A DNA stretch of 61,881 nucleotides from Acidobacteriota bacterium (GCA_003222275.1 QHVJ01000077.1:1-61881); one strand, 5' to 3'; positions 43,779 through 53,612 are shown, counted from the stretch's first letter. Program-made: numbers and translations. Notes: generated by a model from the letters alone, not told the origin.

Positions 43779-45638
43779 ATGCTCGTGGCCGCTCCGACAC
43801 CCAAGGCGGCGATGGCTGAATCCGCGACCACCTCCTCCGATTCGGCCGCCCCCACACGCAGAGCCGAGATGTGGCGCCTGGGCGGTCTCGCCCTGGCATT
43901 TTTCGCCATCCTCGGCTACGACGCCGCCGGCCGGCGTTTCTACCGGGGTTACGCGCTCCCTCAGGGCTACGGGATGGACCACCTCCTGCCGGAGGAGCTG
44001 GCCCAGATCGCCCTGTTCGTCGCTTTCGGCAGCCTGGCCATGATCGGTCTCGTGGTGGCGCTGGCGCGCAGCGCTCCCGCGGCGGCGGCGGTCGGCCTCT
44101 TCCGGCGAGCGGCCCGGCGAGTGAATGCGCTGGCGGCGGCCACGGCCGTCTGGCTCTTCATGGCGAGCTGGGTCGTGAGTCGATTCGTTCTCGGCCACGC
44201 CGCCATCAGTGACGACGAGCACGTCTACCGCTTCATCGCCCAGACGCTTCGCACCGGCTCGCTGACCGCGCCATCGCCCGGAGCCGACCTGCCCTTCTTC
44301 CAGGAGCAGTTCGTGGTCCTCACCGAGAGCGTGCGCTACGGGAAGTATCCGCTCGGCCATCCGCTCCTGCTGGCCCTCGGACAGGCCGTGGGGGCCGAGA
44401 CCCTCGTCGTGCCCCTGCTGACGGCGCTCCTCGCCGTGGCCCTCCTCCACCTCGGCCGGACGCTGTTCGGGGCGGAGGTGGCGGCGCTGGCTTTGCTCTT
44501 GATGGCCGTGTCTCCCCAGGTCGTGCTCACGGGCGGGACGCTGCTCTCCCAGCCGGGGTCCGCGGCATGCCTGGCCTTCGGCCTCGCCGCCCTCTTCGCC
44601 GGCGGCCCTCACCGCCGGTGGTGGCTCGCGCTCTCGGGAGCTTTCTTCGGTTACGGCGTGCTGATCCGCCCCCTGCCGGGCGCGCTGTTCGTCCCCGTGG
44701 CTTTGCTCTACCTGGCCACGCAACGGGCGCCCGAGGGAACTCGGCGAGGCCGCGTGATGGGCGGTGTCGCGTTCCTCGCGCCCCTCGTGCTCTTCGCGGC
44801 CGTCTTCCTCGGAGTGAACCGGCTGCAGGCGGGGGCCGCCCTCACCACGGGTTATCAGGCCTTCCACGGCACGGGGGAGGGAGCGCCCGGCCTGCTCCGC
44901 GCCGTGGGCGGAGATCTGGCGAGCACGGCGCTCTCGGTCGTCGGCTCGATCCTCCGCCTGAACGTGTGGCTGCTCGGCTGGCCCTTCTCGCTCGCCTTCT
45001 GCCTCGTCCCCTTTCGGGACCCGCGGGTCCGTGTCTTGTGGGGTATGGTCGCCGCCGAGGGAGCGTATCGTCTGGCATCCCCCAAGGTGGGAATCGGCGG
45101 CGTCGGGCCGCTCTATCTGTTCGAGGTGGTCCCCATCCTGCTCCTCCTGTCGGGCGCCGGCCTCGCGTGGGTGGCGCGAGGCGGCCTCAGGGTGTCGGGG
45201 CCGGCGCTGGGCCCGAGCAGCCTCGCGGCCGTCGTCCTCGCCGGCGTCGTGACGAGCGCGGCCATGTTCGTCCCCTCGCGCCTTGCGGACCTGCGGCGGA
45301 TGGCGGGCGCCCAGCTCCTCCTACCCCGGATGCTCGCCGAGCGCGGGGTCACGAACGCGCTCGTCTTCCACGACGGCATCGTGCCTCCGTGGACGGGGCT
45401 GAGCTGGGCGTACTATCCCCCTTGCAACCCGCCCGCGCTTCGCGAAGGCGAGGGCGACGACGGTATCCTCTACCTGCGGCTATGGAACCAGCCGGCGGCG
45501 GGCTACGAGCTGTGGCACCGCCGCTTTCCCGGGCGCTCGGCGTGGTGGTTCGGCTATCGCGACGGGCGGCCCGCGCTCGTCGACTTCGAGAGCTACGTGC
45601 GGAGCCCCCCCGCGCGGCCCGGGCCGGTCCGGCCGTGA
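43779..45638 (+). CDS. GT-C-type membrane glycosyltransferase (family 39-like)
   Basis: The 619-residue polytopic inner-membrane protein has about eleven hydrophobic segments and a first periplasmic loop with AISDDEHVYRFIAQTL. The adjacent acidic residues are typical of ArnT/PMT-like GT-C enzymes that use polyprenyl-phosphate sugars. The C-terminal 140 residues are soluble. The ATG at 43779 is the longest start, but ATG 43812 fits the promoter better. It overlaps the sugar-phosphate transferase gene by GTGA, so it probably modifies a lipid-linked glycan made by that system. Exact substrate is unknown. Confidence 0.75.
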   Translation: MLVAAPTPKAAMAESATTSSDSAAPTRRAEMWRLGGLALAFFAILGYDAAGRRFYRGYALPQGYGMDHLLPEELAQIALFVAFGSLAMIGLVVALARSAPAAAAVGLFRRAARRVNALAAATAVWLFMASWVVSRFVLGHAAISDDEHVYRFIAQTLRTGSLTAPSPGADLPFFQEQFVVLTESVRYGKYPLGHPLLLALGQAVGAETLVVPLLTALLAVALLHLGRTLFGAEVAALALLLMAVSPQVVLTGGTLLSQPGSAACLAFGLAALFAGGPHRRWWLALSGAFFGYGVLIRPLPGALFVPVALLYLATQRAPEGTRRGRVMGGVAFLAPLVLFAAVFLGVNRLQAGAALTTGYQAFHGTGEGAPGLLRAVGGDLASTALSVVGSILRLNVWLLGWPFSLAFCLVPFRDPRVRVLWGMVAAEGAYRLASPKVGIGGVGPLYLFEVVPILLLLSGAGLAWVARGGLRVSGPALGPSSLAAVVLAGVVTSAAMFVPSRLADLRRMAGAQLLLPRMLAERGVTNALVFHDGIVPPWTGLSWAYYPPCNPPALREGEGDDGILYLRLWNQPAAGYELWHRRFPGRSAWWFGYRDGRPALVDFESYVRSPPARPGPVRP

Positions 45639-46972
45639 CCGGCGACAAGCCCCTCGAGCGGGGCGTCCTTCTCCAGGACGTCTCCGTGCTGATGCTGTCG
45701 CTCCTCCTCGCCCACTTGCTCCGGGAGCCGCTGGCGAGCCTGACCCCCGTCCTGAAGCCGGCCGTACCCCCGTCGCAGTACGTCCACCTGCTGCTCGTCT
45801 TCCTGCCCACGTGGGCGCTGGTCGCGGAGCGGATGGACCTGCACCGCGTCCGCACGCTCACGGGTCCTCTCGTCGAGCTGCTGCGTGCGCTGCTGTGGAC
45901 GCAGGCCTGGGGCACGCTCGTCCTGGCCCTCATCCTGGTCGCCGCCCAGGTCAACCTGAACCGCTCGCTCATCGCGTTGTTTCTCGCCGTCTCCACGCTG
46001 CTGCTCACCGTGGCCAAGCTCCTCCAGCGTAGCTGGGCCTTCCGGACCGAAGGCGAGGCCCTGGCCCTGGTGCTGGGGGCGGGACCGCAGGAAGCGGAAT
46101 CGATCGGTCGTTGGCGCGGTCGCCGCGTGGAGCGGCTCGACAGCACCGATCCCGAGGTCCTGCGGCGACGCCTTCAGGCGGGCGGCGTGGACGAGGTGTT
46201 GCTGCCTCCGCGGGAAAGAGACGCGCTGCGGGGACTCGTGGAGGCGTGCGCCGAGGTCGGCGCGACGGCGCTGGTGGCGGTCGAGCGGCTCGACGTGGAG
46301 CTGCCCCCGCCCCGAGCGGAGGCCGTGGGCCCGACGCTGTACCTGACCTATCGCACGCACGAGCCGGATCTGCCGTCGCGGTTCATCAAGGCGGTCCTGG
46401 ACCGCACCGTGGGCCTCGCGATGCTCCTCATGACGTTCCCGGTGATGCTCGCCATCGCCCTGGCCGTGAAGCTCGGCTCGCGCGGCCCGGTCCTGTTCGT
46501 TCAGGAGCGGGGCGGCCTGCACGGCCGGCCCTTCCGGATGCTGAAGTTCCGCACGATGCGGCACGGGGCGGAGGCGGAGCGGAGCGCGCTGCTCGCCGCC
46601 AACGAGATGGACGGGCCGGTGTTCAAGATCGCCGACGATCCGCGGGTGACCCGCCTCGGCCGCTTCCTGCGCCGCACGAGCATCGACGAGCTGCCCCAGC
46701 TCGTGAACGTGGTCCGGGGTGAGATGAGCCTGGTCGGGCCTCGCCCGCTGCCCGTGGTGGAGACCCGGCAGCTCACCGGCGTCCACCGGCGCCGGCTCAG
46801 CATGCGACCCGGGATCACCTGCCTGTGGCAGATCAGCGGGCGGAACGAGCTGGGGTTCCGGGAGTGGATGGCCCTGGACCTCCAGTACGTCGACCACTGG
46901 AGCCTGGGCCTCGACCTCGCGATCCTCCTAAGGACCCTGCCCGCTCTCGTCTCCCGCCGCGGGGCGCGCTGA
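45635..46972 (+). CDS. Initiating undecaprenyl-phosphate sugar-phosphate transferase (WbaP/EpsE type)
   Basis: The 445-residue protein starts polysaccharide synthesis by moving a sugar-1-phosphate from a nucleotide sugar to undecaprenyl phosphate. Four N-terminal membrane helices (about 10-130) are followed by a degenerate nucleotide-binding region. Another helix (about 260) precedes the catalytic domain, with LKFRTMRHGAE, RFLRRTSIDELPQLVNVV and GEMSLVGPRPLP. GITCLWQISGRNELGFREW lies near the end. It begins at GTG overlapping the upstream stop. Its 3' end overlaps the convergent glycosyltransferase by 45 bases. Confidence 0.92.
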   Translation: MTGDKPLERGVLLQDVSVLMLSLLLAHLLREPLASLTPVLKPAVPPSQYVHLLLVFLPTWALVAERMDLHRVRTLTGPLVELLRALLWTQAWGTLVLALILVAAQVNLNRSLIALFLAVSTLLLTVAKLLQRSWAFRTEGEALALVLGAGPQEAESIGRWRGRRVERLDSTDPEVLRRRLQAGGVDEVLLPPRERDALRGLVEACAEVGATALVAVERLDVELPPPRAEAVGPTLYLTYRTHEPDLPSRFIKAVLDRTVGLAMLLMTFPVMLAIALAVKLGSRGPVLFVQERGGLHGRPFRMLKFRTMRHGAEAERSALLAANEMDGPVFKIADDPRVTRLGRFLRRTSIDELPQLVNVVRGEMSLVGPRPLPVVETRQLTGVHRRRLSMRPGITCLWQISGRNELGFREWMALDLQYVDHWSLGLDLAILLRTLPALVSRRGAR

Positions 46973-48100
46973 CCGCGTGGCGAAGTCGATGGCGTCGCGG
47001 AATCCTCGAACCATGCGCTCGTTGTCCCAACCGGCCACGACCTCCCGCGCCCGCGCCCCCAGGGCGTCGCGCAACGCGCGGTCGCCCAGGACGCGCCGGA
47101 GGGCCGCGGCCAGCGCGGCACTGTCCCGCTCGGGCACCACGAATCCGGTGACGCCGTCCCGCACGAGGCCGCCCGCCGCGGCGCCGACGGCATCGGTGGC
47201 GATCACGGGCAGACCCTGGTTGAAGGCCTCGTTCACGACCAGCCCCCAGGGCTCCTTGAAGACCGGGGTCGTGACCGAGGGCAGCACGAAGACCCAGGCG
47301 AGCGCGTAGTAGGCCACCGCCTGCTCGGTCGGGACGTAGCCGGCGAAGCGGACACGGGACTCCACGCAGCGCCGGCGGGCCTGCTCGCGCAACGCCGGCC
47401 CCGCCGCGCCGTCACCGCAGAAGACGAGCACCGCCTTCTCGTCGTCGACCGAGGCGAAAGCATCGAGGAGATAGGAGAGTCCCTTGGCCTCCTCCAGCCG
47501 GCCCAGGTAGAGGACGACCTTCTGCTCGGCATCGAGGCCGAGCGTCCGCCTCAGCTCGGCCTGCTCCGCGGCGGTGACGGCGCGGCGGTAGGCGTCGTTG
47601 TCCATGGCATGCGGGGCGACGAAGATCCTGTCCTCCGCCACTCCCTCCGCCACCAGGTAACGCTTGACGTGCTCGCCGTAGACGACGACCGCATCGGCGT
47701 GCCGGTAGATGTGGCGGACGACGGGAAAGAACAGCCGGTGGAAGGGCGTCTGGAGGCGCATCCACACGCCGGTCCACAGGACGAAGGGCGTGCCCTTGAG
47801 CCGGGCCACGACGTAGGCGGCCGGCAGCGCGAAGCGACCCGTGATGCACTTGATGATGACGCGGTGCTGCCCTCGCCACAGGCGGAGGGGCAGGGCGGGG
47901 GTCATGCGCAGGCGGCCGATGCTGAACCCGGGCAGGTACTCGAGATGGAAGGCGCCCTGGCTCACGCCGTGCGGTTGCGGCCAGTACCACTCGTCACCCT
48001 TCGAGAAGAAGAGGTAGTCCATCTCCTGATGGCGGGCCAGCGTCTCGAAGGTCTTGACCCGGTAATGGGGACAGAAGTTCGTGACGAAGGCGACCTTCAA
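46928..48100 (-). CDS. Glycosyltransferase family 4 (GT-B fold)
   Basis: The 390-residue cytoplasmic enzyme has two Rossmann domains. The N-terminus is LKVAFVTNFCPHYRVKTFE. The C-terminal donor domain has KVVLYLGRLEEAKGLSYLL and the EX7E-type motif FKEPWGLVVNEAFNQGLPVI, followed by GLVRDGVTGFVVPERD. It starts at TTG (48100), overlapping the upstream methyltransferase stop (TTGA). It is the last gene of a seven-gene minus-strand polysaccharide operon. Sugar specificity cannot be assigned. Confidence 0.88.
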   Translation of the reverse strand: MKVAFVTNFCPHYRVKTFETLARHQEMDYLFFSKGDEWYWPQPHGVSQGAFHLEYLPGFSIGRLRMTPALPLRLWRGQHRVIIKCITGRFALPAAYVVARLKGTPFVLWTGVWMRLQTPFHRLFFPVVRHIYRHADAVVVYGEHVKRYLVAEGVAEDRIFVAPHAMDNDAYRRAVTAAEQAELRRTLGLDAEQKVVLYLGRLEEAKGLSYLLDAFASVDDEKAVLVFCGDGAAGPALREQARRRCVESRVRFAGYVPTEQAVAYYALAWVFVLPSVTTPVFKEPWGLVVNEAFNQGLPVIATDAVGAAAGGLVRDGVTGFVVPERDSAALAAALRRVLGDRALRDALGARAREVVAGWDNERMVRGFRDAIDFATRSARPAAGDESGQGP

Positions 48101-48819
48101 CCCACAGCCCCCGGAGGCCTCTCGGCCAGCAGTGCATAGCCGATCGTGGAGAGGGGCGGGGCCCAGAGCCGGTCCGTGACCAGCGCGACGGCCTGCACGA
48201 TCAGGCAAAGCGCCACGACCGGCGGCCCCACGAGGGGACGGGTGTGCAACCGTCCGTCAGGGTCGCGGCGGGCCCCGAGAGTGGAGTACAGCAGGCTCGA
48301 GGTCCGGTAGCCGAGCTCCAGCCAGGGCCCGCCCCGGGCGTGCACCTCGAGGACCCGGAACCCCGCCTTGTCCAGGAGATGTCGGGCCCCGTAATGGGTG
48401 AATCGGTAGAAATCCGAGGGCTCCTCGTGGAGCTGCTCGCTCATCGGAACCGTCAGGAGAAGCAGCCCCCCCGGCTTCGTCACGCGCCAGATCTCCTGCA
48501 GCGCCGTCAGGGGCTCAGGGGTGTGTTCCAGGACTTCGGTGCACAGCACGCTGTCGAAGCGGCAACCATGAAACGGCAGGGCGAGGGCCGTTCCCACCAC
48601 GTCCACCCGCTCGAGGCCGTGCATGGTGGCGGCCGTGTCCAGCCCCACGTAGCTCTCGGCCGCCGACAAGAGGTCGGCGTAGGGCTTGCTGCCGCAGCCG
48701 ACGTCGAGGAGCCGTCCCCGCAGCCGCGAGCCCACGATGGCCACGACGCGGCGCAGCTCGCGGTGCGCGAGGCCCCGCGGATGGGCGAGCGAGTTCCGCA
48801 GCCTCGTCTTCCACTTCAT
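48097..48819 (-). CDS. SAM-dependent methyltransferase (class I)
   Basis: The 240-residue protein has the SAM motif LLDVGCGSKPYADLL (about 38), an acidic residue in YVGLDTAATMHG, and VLCTEVLEHTPEPLTALQEI with PGGLLLLTVPMSEQLHEEPS. These match methyltransferase family 11. The C-terminal 60 residues contain a possible membrane-associated helix (VVALCLIVQAVALV). It lies between a second methyltransferase and a glycosyltransferase with four-base overlaps, so it probably methylates a sugar of the exported glycan. Confidence 0.85.
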   Translation of the reverse strand: MKWKTRLRNSLAHPRGLAHRELRRVVAIVGSRLRGRLLDVGCGSKPYADLLSAAESYVGLDTAATMHGLERVDVVGTALALPFHGCRFDSVLCTEVLEHTPEPLTALQEIWRVTKPGGLLLLTVPMSEQLHEEPSDFYRFTHYGARHLLDKAGFRVLEVHARGGPWLELGYRTSSLLYSTLGARRDPDGRLHTRPLVGPPVVALCLIVQAVALVTDRLWAPPLSTIGYALLAERPPGAVG

Positions 48820-49517
48820 GTCTTGACGGTGTCGACGATGATCTCGGCGCTGAGGAACTCACGTTTGAGGCCACCCAGCGCACCGCGATCGGTCCACGCT
48901 TCGGCGGAGCGGGGAATGCAAAAGACTCCCCGGCTCGGGCCGGGGACGAGGCCGTGCCGGCGAAGCAGGCGGACCACGCTACGGTGCGTGAAGTAATGCA
49001 GGGTGCCGCCGTCGTAGCCGACCTCGTCGAGGGAGGTCCGTGGGAACACCCCGCCGATGCCGAGGGCCCACAGCCGCCACAGGGCACGCATGTTGGGCAC
49101 GCCCATCAGGAAACGCCCTCCGGGCCGCAAGACCCGCGCGCACTCCGCCAGCGCGCCATCGAGGTCGACGACGTACTGCAGGCTGGAAAGAGCGGTCACG
49201 GTGTCGAAGAAGGCGTCCGCGTAGGGAAAGGGTTCCACGTTGAGGTTGACGACCGCGGCGTCGACTCCTCGCTGCTGCGCCATGGTCACCGCCCTCTCCG
49301 AGATGTCGATGCCGTAGACCTCGGCGAAACGGTCGCGGGCCTGCGCGGCCAGCACCCCGGCGCCACAGCCCACGTCGAGAAGCCGCTGGCCCGGACGGAG
49401 CATCCTCAAGGCCGCGTCCACTCGCCGGTTGCGGCCGGGCTGATAGTCCTCGTCGGCCGCGTCGCCCTTCCGCCGCCACACCTCGGCGAAGTGACGCACG
49501 TCCTTCCGCTCGCTCAA
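48816..49517 (-). CDS. SAM-dependent methyltransferase (class I)
   Basis: The 233-residue protein has LLDVGCGAGVLAAQARDRF (about 45), VYGIDISERAVTMAQQRG, and LQYVVDLDGALAECARVLRP with GGRFLMGVPNM. The start is TTG at 49517, overlapping the glycosyltransferase stop (TTGA). A longer upstream frame is the shadow of that gene. It is one of three small methyltransferases in the operon, and target specificity is unknown. Confidence 0.85.
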   Translation of the reverse strand: MSERKDVRHFAEVWRRKGDAADEDYQPGRNRRVDAALRMLRPGQRLLDVGCGAGVLAAQARDRFAEVYGIDISERAVTMAQQRGVDAAVVNLNVEPFPYADAFFDTVTALSSLQYVVDLDGALAECARVLRPGGRFLMGVPNMRALWRLWALGIGGVFPRTSLDEVGYDGGTLHYFTHRSVVRLLRRHGLVPGPSRGVFCIPRSAEAWTDRGALGGLKREFLSAEIIVDTVKT

Positions 49518-50734
49518 TCGGCCTCCCCGAGCGGGCGCGCCGCGCGGCCGCCCAGGCCCTCGAGTATTCCGCTCAACGTGCGGTAGTGCACGTCGAAGTC
49601 GAAGGTCTGCTCGGCGTGGGCGCGGCAGCGGCGCGACAGCGCGGCGTAGGCGGCGGGGGGCAGCGCGAGAACGCGCTCGATGAGGCCGGCCAGTGCCTCG
49701 GCGTCGCGGAGCGGGAAGAGGAAGCCGTTCACCGCCTCCTGGACATGTTCGGCAATGCCGTCGATGCGCGAGGCGATGACCGGCTTGCCGAGGGCACCGG
49801 CCTGGCACAGCACGTGAGGCAGGTTATCGTACCACTCGGAGGGGACGACGACGGCGGCGGCCTTCGCCATCAGGTCGTCCAGAACCCCGCCCCACAGGGG
49901 GCCCAGGAGCTCCACCCGCCCGGCCAGCTCGGGCGCGGCGAGGGCGGACCGCACCTCGGTCTCCATCTCGCCCTGGCCCACGATGCGCAGTCGGCCGGGC
50001 GAGCGCAGGAGGCGCAGGGCCCGCAGCAGCGTGCGCACGCCCTTCTGGGGAACGAGCCGGCCCACGAAGAGCACGGAACCGTCATGGTCGGCGGCCGGCC
50101 GGTACCGGTGGACGAAGAGCGGGTTGACGTTGCGCCGGACCTTGCCCGCGGGGATGCCGCCCTGCACGAGCTTCCGGCCCAGGAACTCGTCGGGCACCAT
50201 GAAGACGTCGATGCAGTCGACGAACGACGCGAGGGCGCGATGGAGGCCCAGGATCGAGGCATACCAGGCGCTCTGCGCCACGCTGTCGCGATAGCAACGG
50301 CGGGCCACGCAGTGGAGATAGTTGCCGCCCACACACCGCTCGCAGATCTCGCCCCGCGAGTAGAGCTGACCCGCCGGGCACACCAGCCGATAGTTGTAGA
50401 CGGCCTGGATGACCGGCACGCCGAGGCGGTGGAGGGTCGTGTAGGCGGAGGGGGAAATGAGGGGGAAGACGTTCTGGACGACGGCCGCGTCGGGACGCTC
50501 GCGCTCGACGAGAAGCGTGAGCTCGCGCCGGGTGCGGGGAGAGAAGTACGCGGACGACACGAGCGAGGCCTTGGCGAGCGCGCCCATCTCCTGGATCTCG
50601 GCGTTGTCGCGGGTGTAGGTCACGACGCGGTGACCGCGCGCCTCGAGCCCCTGGCGCTCGTTGTCGAAGACGATGCTCTCGCCGCCGGCCTCCTGGTAGT
50701 AGTTGTGGCACAGGAGCAGCTTGGCCTTGGGCAT
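49514..50734 (-). CDS. Glycosyltransferase family 4 (GT-B fold)
   Basis: The 406-residue enzyme opens AKLLLCHNYYQEAGGESIVF, a common start in capsule and O-antigen GT4 enzymes. VLFVGRLVPQKGVRTLLRAL and PSEWYDNLPHVLCQAGALGK-type donor motifs follow. A cysteine cluster (CERCVGGNYLHCVARRC, about 130-146) is typical of a subgroup. It is 15 bases downstream of the methyltransferase gene at 50750, within the same operon. Confidence 0.9.
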   Translation of the reverse strand: MPKAKLLLCHNYYQEAGGESIVFDNERQGLEARGHRVVTYTRDNAEIQEMGALAKASLVSSAYFSPRTRRELTLLVERERPDAAVVQNVFPLISPSAYTTLHRLGVPVIQAVYNYRLVCPAGQLYSRGEICERCVGGNYLHCVARRCYRDSVAQSAWYASILGLHRALASFVDCIDVFMVPDEFLGRKLVQGGIPAGKVRRNVNPLFVHRYRPAADHDGSVLFVGRLVPQKGVRTLLRALRLLRSPGRLRIVGQGEMETEVRSALAAPELAGRVELLGPLWGGVLDDLMAKAAAVVVPSEWYDNLPHVLCQAGALGKPVIASRIDGIAEHVQEAVNGFLFPLRDAEALAGLIERVLALPPAAYAALSRRCRAHAEQTFDFDVHYRTLSGILEGLGGRAARPLGEAD

Positions 50735-50749
50735 GGTCGCCGCGGGAGT

Positions 50750-51475
50750 CTACGCCTTCTCCGGGGGCACCCGAAAGAACGCGGAGGTCCGCCAGAAAAC
50801 GGGCCATGCTGAATGAGGACCGGGTCCCGCGAAATGACGGACGGTCCAGTCCGGCCCCGTGAGCACCGCGCACGCCGCCGCCGCGTCCTCGCGTTCAGAG
50901 TTGTCGAGGATCAGCGCCCCGTCGTCCTTCAGCTTGGGCAAGGCGGTGACCAGGCAGCCGAGGCGAGCCCTTCCGTCGACGAGGATCACGTCGAAGGACC
51001 CGTCGGGGTAATCCAGCACGCTCTGGACGTAGCTCCGGAAGCTCATGCCCGCGAACTCGGCCGCGCTGGAGCGGTAGAGCGCGCCGTCGTCGCCCGGTTC
51101 CGGGGGAAGGTGCCGCACCTGGGCGTTGCCCAGCCCCTGCGCGCGCAGGCGCGCGACCACCGCCTCGCACCAGCCGGCGTCGTACTCGACCGAGACGACC
51201 CGGGCGACCCGCCGCGCAAAAAAGAGCGTGGACCCGCCGGATCCCCATTCGAAGACCGACATCGAAGGGCGCAGGTACGAGGTCAGCCAGCGCATCGCCG
51301 GAAACGTGATCCACGGCCATCCGGCGGTGAGGAGGTCGCGGCCGAGAAAGGTCGTGGCGATCCAGTCACGGCCGTCGGCGAGGGTCTCGTTCGGTGCGGC
51401 GCTGCCGCCGACATAGCGAAGCCAGAGTTGCATCACCCGGGCCGCCCGTCGCCACCGCGAACCCGTCCCGGTCAT
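50750..51475 (-). CDS. Class I SAM-dependent methyltransferase-like protein
   Basis: The 241-residue protein has the SAM-binding pattern SVFEWGSGGSTLFFARRV (about 75), VVSVEYDAGWCEAVVARL and DVILVDGRARLGCLVTALPK. The arrangement resembles methyltransferases that act on small glycans or FkbM relatives. The ATG overlaps the flippase stop (ATGA). Its position in the polysaccharide operon suggests sugar methylation. Confidence 0.8.
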   Translation of the reverse strand: MTGTGSRWRRAARVMQLWLRYVGGSAAPNETLADGRDWIATTFLGRDLLTAGWPWITFPAMRWLTSYLRPSMSVFEWGSGGSTLFFARRVARVVSVEYDAGWCEAVVARLRAQGLGNAQVRHLPPEPGDDGALYRSSAAEFAGMSFRSYVQSVLDYPDGSFDVILVDGRARLGCLVTALPKLKDDGALILDNSEREDAAAACAVLTGPDWTVRHFAGPGPHSAWPVFWRTSAFFRVPPEKA

Positions 51476-52731
51476 CGCCGCGACCGGAGGAACGTCGCCA
51501 GGACCACCGTCTCGCAAGCGTGGCCGAGCACGATCCCCATCAGCGCCCCATGAAGCCCGCTCTTCTCGACGAGCACCGTGCCCCCGGCCAACAGGAAAAC
51601 GGCGACCGCCAGCTTCGACCACAGGATGACCTGGGGGCGGCCCAGCGCCCGCAATGCCAGCCCCAGGGCCTGGGCGGCCGCCGCCGCCACGCCGGCGAGT
51701 GCCACCAGGAGGACGTTCCCGCCGAGCGCCGAGTAGGAACCGGAACCGTACAGCAGCCCCAGGAGTCTCCCCCCGAACCCGACGAGGACGGCCCCGTACG
51801 CCACGGCCGTCCCGACGAAGACCAGGACAAGGCTCACGCTGGCGCGACGCGAGTGGGCCTGGCCCCGGGCCGCGGCCTGACGCGACACCCACGGCAGGGC
51901 GAGCAGGCTCAAGGCGGTGAGAAGCTGTTGGAGGGGCAGGCCGAGGTTCAGCAAGGCCTTCAGGGCCCCGCTCGACGCGAGCCCCAGGATCGCGGCCACC
52001 AGCGGCAGATAGAGCGCGTTGCCGGCGTTGTGGGCCAGGCTGGCGGCGACGATCCAGCGTCCGTAGGACCAATGCGACGCCAGCACTTCCCGATCGAGAA
52101 ACGCCTGAGTCGAGAGCGTCATCCCGAGCGGCCGCCACAGCACCGCGGAAGCCGCCAGGCTGGCCAGCGCCAGGGACGGAAAAGCAGCCATCAGGGGAGA
52201 GACGACGGTGGGCCGATACGCGACCAGCCCCAGGCAGACGGCCAGCGTCGACACGTAGACGACACTGCCACGGGCCGCGAGATCGGGTCGCGTCCGAAGA
52301 TAGCAGGCTTGGCGCAGGAGCCACTGGAGGAGCAAGAAGGGCAGCGCCGCCGCGAGCCCGGCGAGCGCACCGGCCAGGGTGGCGTTGCGGCTCCGCAGCA
52401 CGAAGGCGGCGACGGTCACCGCCAGGCTGAGGGGAATCGTGAGCAGGACGTGGGCATGGACGAGGCTCCCCAGATACCACCCGAGCGCTTCCGCGGGACG
52501 GACCGCGCCCAGCACGTTCATCGGCTCGAGGATGAGGGCGACGTGGAGGCCGGACAGGAGGAGGAAGAGGCTGAAGGTGACGGCGAACACCCCGTACTCG
52601 GCGGGCGAGACCCACCGCGCGAGCAGCACGCTGAGGCCGAAGTGGCCACCGGAGACCAGGCCCTGGTCGAGGATGCTGAAGGTCACGGGCAGGCTCCAGA
52701 CCCGCCATCGGCCGATCAGGGGGGGATTCAC
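51472..52731 (-). CDS. Polysaccharide flippase (Wzx/MATE-like)
   Basis: The 419-residue membrane protein has about twelve hydrophobic segments and little else. The order and spacing fit the MOP superfamily of lipid-linked oligosaccharide exporters, for example LARWVSPAEYGVFAVTFSLF near residue 38, a typical Wzx start. The start is GTG at 52731, overlapping the FkbM gene stop (GTGA). It would move the undecaprenyl-linked repeat unit across the inner membrane. No Wzy polymerase or Wzz is recognised in the window, although the two GT-C proteins and the YfhO-like protein are large membrane enzymes. Confidence 0.85.
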   Translation of the reverse strand: MNPPLIGRWRVWSLPVTFSILDQGLVSGGHFGLSVLLARWVSPAEYGVFAVTFSLFLLLSGLHVALILEPMNVLGAVRPAEALGWYLGSLVHAHVLLTIPLSLAVTVAAFVLRSRNATLAGALAGLAAALPFLLLQWLLRQACYLRTRPDLAARGSVVYVSTLAVCLGLVAYRPTVVSPLMAAFPSLALASLAASAVLWRPLGMTLSTQAFLDREVLASHWSYGRWIVAASLAHNAGNALYLPLVAAILGLASSGALKALLNLGLPLQQLLTALSLLALPWVSRQAAARGQAHSRRASVSLVLVFVGTAVAYGAVLVGFGGRLLGLLYGSGSYSALGGNVLLVALAGVAAAAAQALGLALRALGRPQVILWSKLAVAVFLLAGGTVLVEKSGLHGALMGIVLGHACETVVLATFLRSRR

Positions 52732-53612
52732 CTCGTTGCCGCCAGCAAGGCGAGGTGCGCGGGATCCTTGGCCGCCACGAGGTTGAGGGTCACGCCGGCG
52801 GGGAACTCGGCGGTCTGCGGCAAGAGCCCGCGGGAGCGATCGAAGCGCCAGACCTCATAGCCGTGATCGCTCAGGAGGCGGAACAGGTCGACGGGGGAGT
52901 AGCCGAAGCGCGCGTAATTGTGCAGGGCACACTCGAAGATGAGCACCGGAGCCTCCGCCGCCGGTCGAGCGAGGAGGCTCCCACTGCCCCGCACGACCAG
53001 CAGCTCCGCCCCTTCGACGTCGATCTTGATGAGGTCCGCTCGGCGCCCGGCCAGGTAGCCGTCGAGGGTGACCGCCGGAACACGCTGTACATGGCGGGCC
53101 CGGTCGGCCGACGCCGCTCGCCATGCGAGAGCGGAGAGCGCGGCCTCGGGGTCGAGATCGAAGTCGACATCTCCCTCCGCGGACGACACGGCCCACGGCC
53201 GCGCCACGATCTGGTCCAGGCCGTTGAGCCGGACGTTCTCCACGAGCACCTCGAATACCACCGGGTTGGGCTCGAACGCGTGGACCTCTCCTGTCGTTCC
53301 GACGCGTCGGGCGGCGAGAAGGGCATACTCACCGATGTGCGCACCGACGTCGACGAAGACCATGCCGGGCTTCAAGTAGGCGCGGACGAGCGCCGCCGTG
53401 TCCGGCTCCGAGAAGCCCTGGTAGTAAATGAGCGCCGACGGCCCTCCCCGGTCGAGCTTCAGTCGAAGCCCGTCGTGCCAGGGCAGGATCCAGGGGCGTC
53501 GACCGGTCCGCCATCGGATGCGCCACCACAGCCGGCGTCCCAAGGCCCCCAACGGATGGGCCCGGAAATCCGGACGGTCGCGCAGACGCTTCATGAGACC
53601 GATCATGATCAC
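52728..53612 (-). CDS. FkbM-family methyltransferase
   Basis: The 294-residue protein carries FkbM features: MVFVDVGAHIGEYALLAARR (about 92), VHAFEPNPVVFEVLVENVRL, and ADLIKIDVEGAELLVVRGSG (about 195). These enzymes O-methylate hydroxyl groups, often on sugars. The GTG at 53612 is the longest start; ATG codons 6 and 18 bases downstream are alternatives. It is first in the minus-strand operon that ends with the glycosyltransferase at 46928. Confidence 0.88.
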   Translation of the reverse strand: MIMIGLMKRLRDRPDFRAHPLGALGRRLWWRIRWRTGRRPWILPWHDGLRLKLDRGGPSALIYYQGFSEPDTAALVRAYLKPGMVFVDVGAHIGEYALLAARRVGTTGEVHAFEPNPVVFEVLVENVRLNGLDQIVARPWAVSSAEGDVDFDLDPEAALSALAWRAASADRARHVQRVPAVTLDGYLAGRRADLIKIDVEGAELLVVRGSGSLLARPAAEAPVLIFECALHNYARFGYSPVDLFRLLSDHGYEVWRFDRSRGLLPQTAEFPAGVTLNLVAAKDPAHLALLAATR